Under the pieces are notes generated by a model. The model did no database searches and was not told the DNA's origin. It worked only from the letters and a program-made list of their open reading frames with translations. From Steromphala cineraria (taxonomy: Eukaryota > Mollusca > Gastropoda > Trochida > Trochidae), in NCBI GenBank assembly GCA_916613615.1, contig OU744729.1:65396790-65460789 (forward strand): a stretch of 64,000 nt of DNA, written 5' to 3'. Shown one piece after another: positions 34,650-45,762 of this stretch (positions are counted from its first letter, which is position 1; each line of letters begins with the position of its first letter). The position numbers and the translations under genes were made by a program.

Positions 34650-36020
34650 CGTGTGTTTAAAAGAGTCAGTCCATAGGTTGTTGTAGTCAGGTGTCCCTGT
34701 TAGATCGAGAACGATCGACTCTTGCTTAAAAGCGTTAATTTCAACGTATGCCAGTTTTGTATAGTGACAGTAAGGAGCTATATAGTCTCGATTTGATATT
34801 GATTGATCTGTCTGTTTGTCTAGTGCGTATGTATGATCATGACTAATCAAAACAAATGAGTGTTTCTTGAGTGAACTCACTGCTAATTTCTTATTCGTTT
34901 CCTGAGTGGGCCCATTCCATCCATTCCACATTTTGTGGAAAACCAGAGACTTATCCCTTGACACAACAATGTTGTAACAACATTGAACTTCAAAGGATTT
35001 CTACCTCGACCCAAAGGTCGAACTCGCGTTACTACCCCCTCTCGATTCTGGTCAAAACCTTGACAGTAACGCTTGTTGATAATTCAAAATTAATTTTGGA
35101 AACGTGTCAAACGCCAAAAGGATAGTTTGGAATTGATAGTGCGAAAGTTGATAAAGATTTTAGAATAATATCAATATAAACAAGGTGCGTGGTTGTCTGG
35201 TGTCATGGAAAATACTGAATTATAACATTTTTTAACTGAAAATCGAACAAACATTATATTCATATGCAAAAGCAAATATCGGACACCAATTTTGATGTGT
35301 GCTAGTTGTAGAGTAGAATATTTATGACAACGGTAGTCCCATTCTGTAGGCTTTAAGCAAGTTTTAGACTTTTTACTTTTATGATGTCGCTTTCCTGAAA
35401 CCGATAAACACTCAAATTAAGTTTTCAGTTAGTATTCGTCTGTTAACTAAACAAACTGACAAAGTTAGGCATGTATGACTCTAAAAACAAACTGAGTATC
35501 TCTCTAATCTAACCTTACGAAAATACCAGGTCCAATCAAAAAACTATTTGGCTAGTTGTGTCCGTCATGTTTCCACAAACAATACTTCAGTTTTGTAGTT
35601 GTCTTTTAGCGAGGTATTGCTAAGACACTGGTGCCAAAACGGTGTGACTTTGGCTCGAATCTTACACAATTCATGGGCAGGGGCGGATTTAGTAATTCTA
35701 AAAGTGGTAGATGTTTAAACCACGATGGTTGTTCTCTTGACGGGCAATTTTTATAATTTAGAAATACTAATGAGAGATGGGGATATTAAGAAATTTCTGA
35801 ATCCCACTCTCTATTCGCTGCTGATGACTAGCCATAAGTCAATGCGTGTCCAACTAGATAGAACAATATTGATACGATGGCATTATGACTTCGCCCTTAA
35901 GGAAAATTTAGTGTCAACATCAATGTAAAATTTGTTATATAATGTTAACGTAAATGCTTTCAATAAGCAGTGGATTTCATAACATGGAATGATGAAGAAC
36001 GATGTTCACTGTATCGTGTT
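34650..36020. other. Intron 9, nothing recognised
   Basis: The 127-codon - strand ORF at 34581-34964 overlaps exon 9 antisense and shows no domain. No repeat structure seen. Confidence 0.35.
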
Positions 36021-36025
36021 TTCAG

Positions 36026-36134
36026 AGTAGCAAATGCTTCATCGATAACCGATGCTTCTATGATGGAGACAGGAAACAGACGGATTTCAAACTGGGATGT
36101 GACCCGTCACGTGACCAGCGACAATGGACACCAG
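36026..36134 (+). CDS. VWDE: VWDE-like protein, exon 10 (C-terminal Cys module)
   Basis: Acceptor CGTGTTTTCAG, donor CCAG|GTTATG, phase 0 in, phase 1 out. The peptide SSKCFIDNRCFYDGDRKQTD, then FKLGCDPSRDQRQWTP matches the conserved 'C.I...C...G.......C..C.P..s...W' module near the end of VWDE proteins. One of the best family markers in this gene. Confidence 0.8.
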
Positions 36135-36330
36135 GTTATGTATTTCAACATGACTTACTTTATCTCTACAAGACTTTCTGTATCTCTGCAAAGCTTTCTT
36201 TTTCTCTACAAAGCTTTCTTTTTCTCTAAAAATAACAAATGTATCTCTGCAAGACTTTCTGTATTTCTACAAAACTTTCTGTACATCTACAAGACTTCTG
36301 TATTTCTTCTCTTTACACAATAAGTTATAA

Positions 36331-36455
36331 CATTGCATAGCGGGTTACATAGTTATTTATTAGTACCGTAAAAGGTTTTATGCAACGAGCGGAACACGAG
36401 TTGCATAAAACCTTTCAAGGGAATAATAAATACCTATGTAACCCGCTATGCAATG
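36331..36455. repeat. Fold-back element in intron 10
   Basis: Arms CATTGCATAGCGGGTTACAT and ATGTAACCCGCTATGCAATG enclose a second mirrored block AAAGGTTTTATGCAAC / GTTGCATAAAACCTTT; the loop is GAGCGGAACACGA. Confidence 0.9.
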
Positions 36456-36469
36456 CAACGAATTTATCT

Positions 36470-38262
36470 TAACGAATGTTTAAATACAACGCATATTTAA
36501 AAAGGTTAAAAACTGCTGAGGCACATGACAAAGGTCAGGGTCACAAACCGGAAGTGTTGTTTTGAAAACTACATCATCAATCGTGTCAGTGCCTCGCTTA
36601 GTCAGATGAATTTCACAGTTCTTGAAGCATAATTTCGATGTTAAACAACTTCCCTTGCAAGACACACAAGGAAACAGTGAGTGAATACTGATATTTCGAA
36701 TAAATGTGAACCGATTCTCATATGCAATGATCAAGCCGCGACACAATATTGAAATTTTTTTCGACGAGAAACATTTTAAATACCAAATCTTAGATTAATA
36801 AGGTAATTATGACAATATACATGTATGCTTATTTGCATTTATATAGCTTGCAATTACTTTGACTTTAGTTTGTATAAAGCTACATATAATTTGAGCAAAG
36901 GTTACATCAATGTATTCCACGAAACATACTTTTCAAGGAGCTCATTCTGCACGCTTTTTTCATGGCGGGGTATACATAAGTTCAATTTGCACGCTTTTTT
37001 CGTGATTGGTTCATGGCGGGGTATAAATAATTTATCCTACCGCTCAAGAGGGTGATATCAGTAGTTATCCAGGGTCGCGTGAACCAATCAGAGATCGAGA
37101 TTCTTACATGAGGTAGGATAAAATATCTTTATACTGAGGTTACGTTAAGGTTAATTACCCTTACAAGGTAGTTATTTAAAAAAACTTTTCGAGGGCGCAG
37201 CCCGAGATGAGTTTTTTTAATTAACTACCGCAGTAAGGGTAATTAAACGACTTACACCACGTGGACATACTTATCTTTGACGTGTGTAACATATTTTGAA
37301 TGATAAAAAATCATCTACAACAAAATTATTCCTTTTTTCTAATAAATAACTTCCCTAGGTCGGTTATTGTTTGCACCAAAACTAACAGTGCGCCGAAACG
37401 TACCACTTAGCGCTCACGTGACGAAACAGCGCACGCGATTCTCGTGCAAGATTGTCTCTCAACACGTGGCCACACGACAGTCATTCAACGCAATTCATCT
37501 GGGACTGTTGGTACCGGCTTTTCGATTCAGGTGAAGAAATTGTGAACAAGAGCTCATGGAAGTGGAGTTAGTGAGAAATAGGATTTCAATACTGCCATTG
37601 TTACAATGATCTTGTGAAACTGAATGACGAAGCAGATCTTGCATTGTGTTGACATTTTTGACAACGTCTACCAACACCGAAAACAACAATAAAGGTTAGT
37701 ATTGTTGTGAATTGCTGGTAATATAGTTACAAATTATAGATAGAAAAACCGGATAATGTAGCGACTGGCGAGTCAATTGATTCTAACATTTTAGACTTTT
37801 ATTAACCTAAACAAAACGAAAATTTCAATAATTAGGAGACATGTTTATAAAACAATTTTATTTATATCTGTCAATCGGCAGACGGAGTATAATGATGTAT
37901 ATTCAAAATATTAACGTCTTACATTATTTGTCACTTAAACAAGAAATTGAGAACCATGATAGTCATATACACGGAATTATCCGTCTCACGGCTTAAATAT
38001 AGTATTAATTAAGGTTCATTTTCAATAATTAAAATATAAAGGGTGAAATTTTAGTTCTCTTGAAGTGTTCATGACTTTCCTTGAAACTATATCGGATAAT
38101 ATATCTTTATTTTCTTAAATTGAAAAAAAAGGTCAAGTAAAACTAAATAATTTGAATATTTGTCCCGAATAAGTCTTTGAATCTACGCACACTTTAACTA
38201 ATAACATGTTTTCGAAACTATTGAATCAGGTGACATTATATTCTATTTTGTTCATATTTCAG
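36470..38262. other. Intron 10, with one further fold-back
   Basis: 37150-37248 is a fold-back (TTAATTACCCTTACAAGGTA... / ...CGCAGTAAGGGTAATTAA) with a CGAGGGCGCAGCCCGAGA loop. 36951-37023 contains a tandem pair of CACGCTTTTTTC...CATGGCGGGGTAT. The remainder shows nothing. Confidence 0.5.
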
Positions 38263-38381
38263 GTGTGACCGCCTATCTGAGAAGCAGTGATGGAGAGATG
38301 ACTACCAACATCGCCCCTCTCATGCAGGATGGAGCACAATTGCGACCGAATCGGATACAATTGTCGAAACATGTACTTTGA
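38263..38381 (+). CDS. VWDE: VWDE-like protein, terminal exon 11
   Basis: Acceptor GTTCATATTTCAG, phase 1 in, TGA at 38379-38381. The peptide is GVTAYLRSSDGEMTTNIAPL, then MQDGAQLRPNRIQLSKHVL. No transmembrane helix or GPI signal, so the product is expected to be secreted. Compared with long VWDE proteins it has no tandem EGF tail: the gene stops soon after the C-terminal Cys module. Confidence 0.65.
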
Positions 38382-38395
38382 AAGACCTTCAATTC

Positions 38396-38401
38396 AATAA
38401 A
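38396..38401 (+). promoter_or_regulatory. AATAAA poly(A) signal of the VWDE-like gene
   Basis: Fifteen bases after the stop codon, followed by a GT-rich stretch (ATGTTTGTTGTGT) suited to a downstream element. A very short 3' UTR. Confidence 0.75.
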
Positions 38402-38473
38402 ATTCTTCAAATGTTTGTTGTGTATTCCTTTAAGTTAATTGGTTGGGATGGTTATGTTGGTTATGCGTACAAA

Positions 38474-38697
38474 TGAGGTAGTTATTTAGAGGTTGCTTCA
38501 TAAATTCAGAAAAACCAACTTACATTCGGAATTTTCGAATATTGACTCAAGGCGAAGCCGAGAGGCAATATTCGTAAATTCCGAATGTTTAATTTTCTAG
38601 GGAAGATACCAAGTCCGAGGCGTAGCCGAGGATGTAAGGTATCTGCCCGTGAGCAAAATGTCTGGTCAAATACGAAAACCTCTAAATAACCACCGCG
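38474..38697. repeat. Fold-back element with two nested dyads
   Basis: The outer arms GAGGTAGTTATTTAGAGGTT / AACCTCTAAATAACCACC have an inner arm pair ACATTCGGAATTTTCGAATA / TATTCGTAAATTCCGAATGT. Loop words GGCGAAGCCGAGAGG and GGCGTAGCCGAGG are present. Confidence 0.85.
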
Positions 38698-39702
38698 GTC
38701 GTTCGCATTGCCACAATAACCGACCTCGATACATGGAAATAACCGAGGTGAGGTTCGGTTATTCAGAAAAACGACTCGTCAGAACAATGGACATAACTTT
38801 CCCTAGTGGTGTAATGAATGGAAACTCCGATTAAATTTGACCGACTCTGAGGAATAACATTGAGAAGCAACAAAGTAACAAGAAAGTAACTTCTGTGTAT
38901 CATCCTTCTACATGATCAGCACCCAAAACTTTATACACGCGATAGAAATTGAGTGGTTCGATGACTTTATATTGCCTGCGCTTATCTGGTCTCAGAACTA
39001 GCTCCTGGCTTGGGTTGGTTATAAGAAGTTTGGTAGAGGAATCTCGGTCGACTCACCATGTTTTCAATTTTATTCATCAGAGTGCATTATATTTTGCTCA
39101 GCCTGCTCAAGTCATAAATTTCCGATCTAACCTATGTTATAATATGCTCCTTTATTTTGCTCTCGGTTGGTTCCCCTATTTGCGAATTTTCTGAAAAAGT
39201 TCAGTCAATTGAAACAAAAGCTGATTAAGAAACGGTAACGGTCAGGACATTTTCCTCCCGTTTAATTAATTATGTTTCCACTAAAATTTTAATTGGTATA
39301 CTTGAGCCTGACTGTTTGTATTTTCTCATAATCAAGTGTTTGTCAATTTATTTGAATAATAATAATCCTTTTTGAGGAGTTTATTTTGACCATTATGAGA
39401 AATTGAAAATCCTACCAATTTTGAATTCCACCCATATGTTGAGCTCAAATACATCCTTTTAAGAGATCAATTTTCAATAATTATTGTTTTTATTTTCAGT
39501 ATCGTAAATGAGGGAAGATTATTCACGCAATGATGGTCAAACCTTGGTGATGTACATTTCTACTACATAAAAATCACAACAGAACCTTTTTATTATAGTT
39601 TTTCTTCCTGTCAGTGACCAAAGATGTGACATCTCAGAGGTGTCTGTCGGGTTTGAATTAGAAATAGATATTTTATAGGTAATTACCTTTTAAAATTTTC
39701 CT

Positions 39703-39937
39703 TTAACGCACAGTCCTATCGGGGAATTTTTGTGGAAACAAAATTCCAGAGTACTTTCCTGTTTAAACTTATATGTGATTATTTCATTATAATTTCACGC
39801 TAATCTTCATATATATGTTAGTGAGGGTTACATTTAAGTTGTTCTAGATTTAACAATTTGACAAAGAATTAAATGCATGACTGTGCTCTCTTTGATTTCG
39901 TTTTCACATAAATACCCCGATAGGACTGTGCCTTTAA
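39703..39937. mobile_element. 235-bp TTAA-flanked MITE
   Basis: TTAA, then CGCACAGTCCTATCGGGG at the left; CCCCGATAGGACTGTGCC then TTTAA at the right. A diverged relative end is at 49545-49585 (AATACCCCGCTCGAATGGTC then CCTTTAA). No ORF. Confidence 0.75.
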
Positions 39938-39944
39938 AGAGATG

Positions 39945-42105
39945 GAACTGTACGGACTCGTGACCTCAATTTACGTGTATATTACCACAATGAAAGTAAG
40001 AAAGTTGTTTTTATCCATTTGGGTTGAGCTAGGGCTCACTGAAGCCGCAAAATAAGTATATTATCAATATTTCAATTTACAGGTTAAGTATAGGATTGGT
40101 TTTAATGAGAACAAGTGAAATTCTAATCTATATGTTTACAGTTCTCTGCACATACACAAGTCAGATCAATCGATAAAGAAAACTGAATGTATGTACTTCG
40201 ATCTGACTTTAAGACATAGTTTGGTTTTCAATTTAAATATGAAATATCAGAATAAGAGTTAGATTTTTTCAAAACGACGGAATTACAATTCCTGATTTGA
40301 GATGAATTGAGCTGGCAGCTTCCTTATAATAACTTACAATTCTTCACATCATTTAAGACAATTGACAGGGACAGTTTAGCACGTTTTTAAAAAAAATCGT
40401 TATCTCTTAATTTTTTTCTATTATTAATAACAGATCTACGCACCTCTCCCCTTGATATATGTTGGTGATAACTCACAGAAACGAGCTGTTAAACGGGGTC
40501 TTTAATAGAATATGTGCATGGAAGAAGATACTCTAATTGCTGGAAATGTCTTTACAATTTCATTGATTTGCTCTTGCTTCTTTTAAAAATTAAACAGATT
40601 TTATGCTCATTACACGTCGTGTATAGATAGATCAATAACTTGTCCGTATTGTCTGCAAACACGCGTTTTCTGAAATGAAACCGTTTATACACATTGAGAC
40701 ATAAAACAAAGTATATATCTTCGTTTTTATTTGACCGATCTGTAAATGGTTTGTGAATAAGGACTTATTTTTGTTACTGAATTCTCGTTTTCTGTTTAGA
40801 TAATCTTGATATCGATTCTCGTCAATTAAAGTGAACTTCTAATTAGTTGAACTTCAAAGAGACGAGCACAATGTTAAAAACTAGCCAACATTATAGTTAT
40901 CCTACGGCGGTTCTGTTTAGAATGTAATGGCGTGTAAAGTCATTAATGTTCCAGGTTTCTATAAAAGATGGAACTGTATGTACTCGTGACCTCAATTAAC
41001 GTGTATATTGCAACAATGAAACTTAAAACATTCAAGACTGAATGAACTATCCAAGAATTTCAAAATTTCTATATAACAGGGCAACTATAGGATTGTTTGC
41101 GATGAGAACAAAGGTGAAAATCTTATTATATTCTTACAGTTCTCATCAAAGATCACATAACGTTTAAGAAAATCGAAAAGAGTAACATAAATTTCGTGAT
41201 AAGCTACAGAGGCGATCCCTCTGTGTTTACTTAAACGTGTCTACAATCAAACATTTTTTATCAAGTTTTATTTCAAAGATCAAAAATCGAGAAAATAGGA
41301 AATATCACATTGTGGTGAGCTTGAGATATGAATTGAGATGACAGCATCCCTGTAATTAATCATCCTTCTTTATAGTCATATTCAGTAAACAATGTTAAAG
41401 GTGCAGAACATGTTTCATCGAGAATATTCAAAATATATCAATTGGGAAATTAAAAATGATTTATCGTCAATTTACCACGGCTTTTAGAATAAGTAAGTTT
41501 GAAAAACTGAACTTTAAACACATTGAAATTTAACTATTTTTTTTATTCAAACAAAGCATCAATCAAAGCAATTTTGAAAATATTTATATCAGAAATATTT
41601 CAGCGCTAGCAGCATGTGTAAACTGTACATATGAATCTTTTTCCAACATTTAATGCAGAATTACCAGTTGAGGAACATCACCTTATGTCTATGTATAGGG
41701 GGGAAAAAGACATTTCATTGACATTGAGACACTATAATATAGTTTTACCCTAAGGCCACATTAAACTATCAGTTTTGAGCATCATTTGAATTTCTAATCT
41801 AGGAAAATATTCTCAATAAATAGGGATATATATTTCTCTCTCATCAGACCCGCTGATTGGCTGGATTTGAATGACGTAACAGATAGGTCTGACAGCTCAA
41901 TTTATAGAGTCTGGTGAGATCAATACGTTAAAGTAGTGAAGCAATATAGATCTTAATTCATTGACATTTTGGAAAAGCAAACGACATTTAATACCATAGA
42001 GACAATGTATTTAAGAACCCAGACTAATTACATACTGAGCTTTTAGTTGTTTTGACAGAATTAGTAGTTGAGGAATGTCACCAAAACATTTAGGTAAATC
42101 AAATG
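39945..42105. repeat. Diverged ~1 kb tandem duplication between genes
   Basis: 39945-40340 and 40968-41365 share GATGGAACTGTAYGKACTCG, GACCTCAATTWACGTGTATA, 'CTATAGGATTGKTTKYRATG' and the 'GAGATGAATTGAG' tail, spaced about 1030 bp apart. A further weak echo runs from 41640. No gene recognised in this 2 kb. Confidence 0.65.
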
Positions 42106-42119
42106 ATATGACGATTTTG

Positions 42120-42323
42120 TAAGGTCTAATAGAGGGTCGAGTCAAGTCAACCTTTCTGCGACCTATGACCCTCCAACGTTAAACATGTAGACTGTTGTGG
42201 CTTGGTAAGATGAGTTCACATTGGTCAATTCGATACGCGGGCTGACGCGACCCTCTACTTGACCTTTTTAGACTCAGTATCGGAGTTAAACGGGTAATAT
42301 TGAGGCTAGGTTTACTTAGACTA
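42120..42323. mobile_element. Left-truncated MITE, same family as 3537-3804
   Basis: Matches the right three quarters of the 3537-3804 element (AGAGGGTCGAGTCAAGTCAA ... GAGGCTAGGTTTACTTAGAC). The left TIR is missing. Its right TIR overlaps the 3' end of the gene at 42316-43176. Confidence 0.8.
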
Positions 42324-43176
42324 CTTGTTCGTAAACCGTGTGGATGCGGATACTAAATACTTGTTCAAATTTAAGAATTCTAAAGTATGATAATAATGAA
42401 AAATCTACGCCTGTCTGAAACTTTATGAAAAATATTCCATTGAAGTACACAGAGAGATCCTGGTTACCGATTAGTTGGATCTTAATCATTGCCCTGTCAC
42501 CTCGGTTAATAATTTCGTAATCTTTAGTTATATCTCTATAAGGGACACGATTAACGTAAGAGGTCAACAAAACAAATTCTTTAAATAAAACTATGAGAAA
42601 TGGAGTGAAATCTTTAAAAAATATTATTTTGCTGAATAATAGGTCACTAATTTTTGCATCCAACACAATTTCAGTTCCATTAGTCAGTGTTTCAACAGGT
42701 ACCCTGATATTGTTAGTATCGGGCACACATCCTTCGTCAATGTCAATCCAATATCCAGCATGATAGCACGACCCTCCAGACAGAGGGGAGACCAGCACAT
42801 ATCCTCGAGCACAGCTGTCGAGAGTGAACTGTCCAGGAAGAACACCATCTCCATGAGGAAACACGAAGTGATCGCAGTCTATCCCGTAGTACAACCACCC
42901 ATTCTTCTCAGATCCTGTAGTCAAGGAGTCCGAGTGGAGTCTGCAGCTTCTGCTTGAAGGATTGTAAGTGATGAGCTGGCAGGAAGCATCCCTGGAACAT
43001 CTGGAGATGCAGCCAAGTCGACTGACCTCATCGTGTTCTGAGAGGAGTGACTCAGTGAAGATTTTGTTATCTAGTTCAGGTCGATGGTGGAACTTTCTTG
43101 TCAGGCAAGTTTCTTCGGAGAAACACAGTTCACAAAACATGACTAGAAATACGAGTAGGATCTCAGGGAAAGACAT
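42316..43176 (-). CDS. Secreted PAN/apple plus galectin-like protein, intronless
   Basis: 286 codons from the ATG at 43176, chosen because it gives a clean signal peptide (MSFPEILLVFLVMFCELCFS). An in-frame ATG 13 codons upstream adds a hydrophilic start. After the signal comes a PAN/apple-type segment with LGCISRCSRDASCQLITYNP and SSRSCRLHS. A short cysteine-containing middle follows (CARGYVLVSPLSGGSCY, GYWIDIDEGC). The C-terminal half has the strand order of a galectin fold: TLTNGTEIVLDAKIS, FVLLTSYVNRVPYRDI, then GDRAMIKIQLIGNQDLSVYF with NGIFFIKF. The galectin sugar-binding signature (H-x-N-x-R and the tryptophan) is not present, so lectin activity is uncertain. It may be a recognition protein; that is inference. 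The TAA stop is inside the MITE terminus. Confidence 0.7.
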   Translation of the reverse strand: MSFPEILLVFLVMFCELCFSEETCLTRKFHHRPELDNKIFTESLLSEHDEVSRLGCISRCSRDASCQLITYNPSSRSCRLHSDSLTTGSEKNGWLYYGIDCDHFVFPHGDGVLPGQFTLDSCARGYVLVSPLSGGSCYHAGYWIDIDEGCVPDTNNIRVPVETLTNGTEIVLDAKISDLLFSKIIFFKDFTPFLIVLFKEFVLLTSYVNRVPYRDITKDYEIINRGDRAMIKIQLIGNQDLSVYFNGIFFIKFQTGVDFSLLSYFRILKFEQVFSIRIHTVYEQVV

Positions 43177-43215
43177 GGTTTCAACGAGCAGTGAATAGAC
43201 CAAGGAACAAATCAA

Positions 43216-43778
43216 CTCCCTCCTGTTAACCCGGGTATTGGTTGAAGTGTATTAAATGATGACAAGTGCGGTTGTGATGAACATCGGCAACTTCAAAATA
43301 CAAACAAACAAGGAGACAGATTTTTACACTCCTTTCAGTAGAATATGTTAACGAGTGTTTGTTTATCTATCACCAATAGAGACGAGTCTCCAATAAAAAT
43401 ATGCCTTGTAAGTAAAAGAAACTCTAATTGGTGGAAATCAATCGGTTACACCATAACTCTTCGTCTCTAGGAGATGTATATATCATTGGTTTACTTCGGC
43501 TGCTGCTGATTTTCTCAGTCGCTTCAGTAAACATTTTCAATTGTTGTCTAGTCATGAATGAATTATTGAAAAACGAAAATCAGAAAATATCTTATTTCTT
43601 TATGGCTTTATTCATTTTGTTCATGCATAAACAATTTTTTTTTTAAATCGTAGAATGGACATAAAATATTTTCTCAAATAAGAATAAGTATACACCAGGC
43701 TGCCTGATTGTGAATTTCTGATCTAGTTCACTTACTCAACACTGTTATGAATGATACATGATTGATATGATTGGATAC
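43216..43778. other. 5' flank of the PAN/galectin-like gene
   Basis: About 560 bp with no clear TATA box in a sensible position on the - strand and no repeat. A hydrophobic 72-codon + strand ORF (43428-43646) has no recognised family. Confidence 0.3.
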
Positions 43779-44275
43779 GGGATAGCTCAGTCGGCAAGAG
43801 CGCCGGTCTTACGTTGCTGAGGTCCGAAGTTCAAATTCCATCCAGGCCAAGGTGTAAAAACCTAGAGTTCATCTCTGTTAGAACTCTATATGTGACTCCC
43901 TTGAACCCTAGTGTGTAGTGCAACAAAAACTGCGCACTTAAAAGATCCCATGAATTCATGTCAGTTGCATGGTGGTGGATACATGAACACGTGCATACGC
44001 CGAGCTGTCGGTTATCAGCGTTCAGCAGTGTTGAACAAACTGCTGTGACTATGAGTCTCAGTTCACCCAGCTGTAAATTGGTACCCTGTGAGGCATAGAA
44101 TGGTCCCTAACCTGAGCGCCACACATGTGGAAGCCGGCTGAATACTCCCCAGGGAGTTGAATTGGCAAAATGATCAGACGGTGAAAGAATGCCATTGACC
44201 AGGGGGAAAAACTGTAGGCGCCTTGAGCAACCACGAGTGGATGAGGGCTATATAAATATTCATAAATATTCATAT
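43779..44275 (+). mobile_element. tRNA-derived SINE
   Basis: The tRNA head GGGATAGCTCAGTCGGCAAG has an A box, and the B box GTTCAAATTCC is at 43829. A ~400-bp body includes CTCAGTTCACCCAGCTGTAA and ends GGGCTATATAAATATTCATA with short ATTCAT repeats in place of poly(A). Body words of this kind are common in mollusc and echinoderm SINEs. The anticodon region is not functional. Confidence 0.75.
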
Positions 44276-45125
44276 AACTAGATTAGCATTTGCGGGACAC
44301 CGCAAAAGCAGAGCAGCCCCGAAACTTGGGGTTTCGCCTTACCCTGTTCCGCCTTCTACAAGCCTCAGCATATTGGGCATTTTCTTGTGACCTTGACTTT
44401 TGACACTCAAGGTCACGCAATCAATGAATACATTTCATTGAATATAACATTAATGTAACGAATTAAAGTGTTAAAAGTTAAAATAATCCATTTTCTCAAT
44501 AAATGTTGACCTTGCTGTGACCTTGACCTTTGACCTTGAAAGTGAACATGTCATTGTAATTCCCCAGAGGTGTAAACACTTATACACGTTCATGAGTTCT
44601 GAAAAGCTTAATGGGATCAAGTTATATCCAAATTAGTTGCACATTGCAATAACACAAATCTCATGACCTTGACCTTTGACCTTCAAGGTTGCACAATCAA
44701 TGAACACTTTTCATTGAGTATAACAATCATCTATTGATTAAAAATGTTCATTGTTAAAATAAAGCATTTTCGCAAAACCATGCTAAAGTAGTGACCTTGC
44801 TGTGACCTTGACCTTGGACAGTTTGTAGCGAAAACCTTTTCAAAATTGTCTACTCTTCCAAGGATGATACATACCAAGTTAGAGCTTCATATCACACAAA
44901 CTTTTCAAGTTATCGCGTTTACAAGGAATTTTTTAGTGATTTTATTGCTCGTGATCTTGACCTTTGACCTTGAAAGTGAACATGTCAAAATCGTTCCCCC
45001 GAGGTATAAGCAGTAAGTTATGAATACAAGTTCTGGAAAGCTTAGTAGAAAAAAGTTATAGCCATTAGTATGAGCGCGGCGGCGGCGACGGAAACTGCAC
45101 AAAAACTGATAGGGGCTGATAATAA
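44276..45125. repeat. 'TGACCTTGACCTTTGACCTT' repeat element, copy 1
   Basis: Starts AACTAGATTAGCATTTGCGG, with a hairpin GCAGCCCCGAAACTTGGGGT. Four blocks with GTGACCTTGACCTTTGACCT follow at ~200-bp spacing, and it ends AACTGATAGGGGCTGATAAT. It matches copy 2 (46791-47890) along its length. No transposase. Confidence 0.8.
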
Positions 45126-45654
45126 TAATTAACACGACACATACTCGTTAAAGAAGAGCGTTATTAACTAAGCAGATGACTGATGAGCAGGTGAAAATTC
45201 TGACTGCTTGAAAGGGATAGGTTAGAGTCATAAACTAGCCTCTGCTTAAAATATGATAAGAAAAATGATACAAGAATAATGTCCTGATCTTAACTTAATC
45301 CTCTTTTATTCCTGAATCAAGTGATCCCCTAACAAATTTAAAGAACCTGATGCAAAGAATGAGATCCCCTGAATTCTGTTACAAATATGATGTTTCTTAT
45401 GTAATAAAATGTGGGTTTTTTAAATTGTGTAAACTTAGTTCAAGATGGGAGAAAAACTGTGCCGAGTCAATAAAATTCTTTGATGATGAATACATTCATA
45501 TCAGTCAAAGAATATTTTCTCTATTTCTCTGCTAAAAATTGCCAGAACACAACTCACAGTTCATGCCTAACAGCTTTACCTCCTTCCAGGTTTAATTTCA
45601 TAATGAATAAAAAGATTTCCTTAAGTGCAGACAAAAGAAGAAAGGCATAATTGG
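45126..45654. other. Region downstream of DDX11 (3' side), no gene
   Basis: AT-rich DNA with no recognised repeat; a 61-codon ORF at 45350-45535 has no family signature. Confidence 0.3.
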
Positions 45655-45660
45655 TTTATT
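45655..45660 (-). promoter_or_regulatory. AATAAA poly(A) signal for DDX11
   Basis: Reads AATAAA on the - strand, about 70 nt beyond the DDX11 stop codon. Confidence 0.65.
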
Positions 45661-45729
45661 GAAAGATTAAATAAACAATCACAATCTGTTATCACATTGA
45701 TTTTCATCTCGAGCTTTTGCCAACTCCTG

Positions 45730-45762
45730 TCACTTCAAGTTTTTTTTCTTTTCTGCAAAGAA
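45730..45762 (-). CDS. DDX11: DDX11/CHL1 helicase, last exon
   Basis: Acceptor GATTTTTGTTTCAG on the - strand, then ten codons, FFAEKKKNLK, and TGA. A phenylalanine pair followed by a basic tail is how DDX11/CHL1 proteins end. It continues in phase 0 from the exon at 48489-48643 (...MASVSR/FFAEKKK). Too short to be found by ORF length. A poly(A) signal follows at a normal distance. Confidence 0.75.
   Translation of the reverse strand, partial: FFAEKKKNLK

Noticed and set aside
43779..43850. Functional tRNA gene
   Set aside because: Head of a SINE with a long non-tRNA body; anticodon arm not formed.
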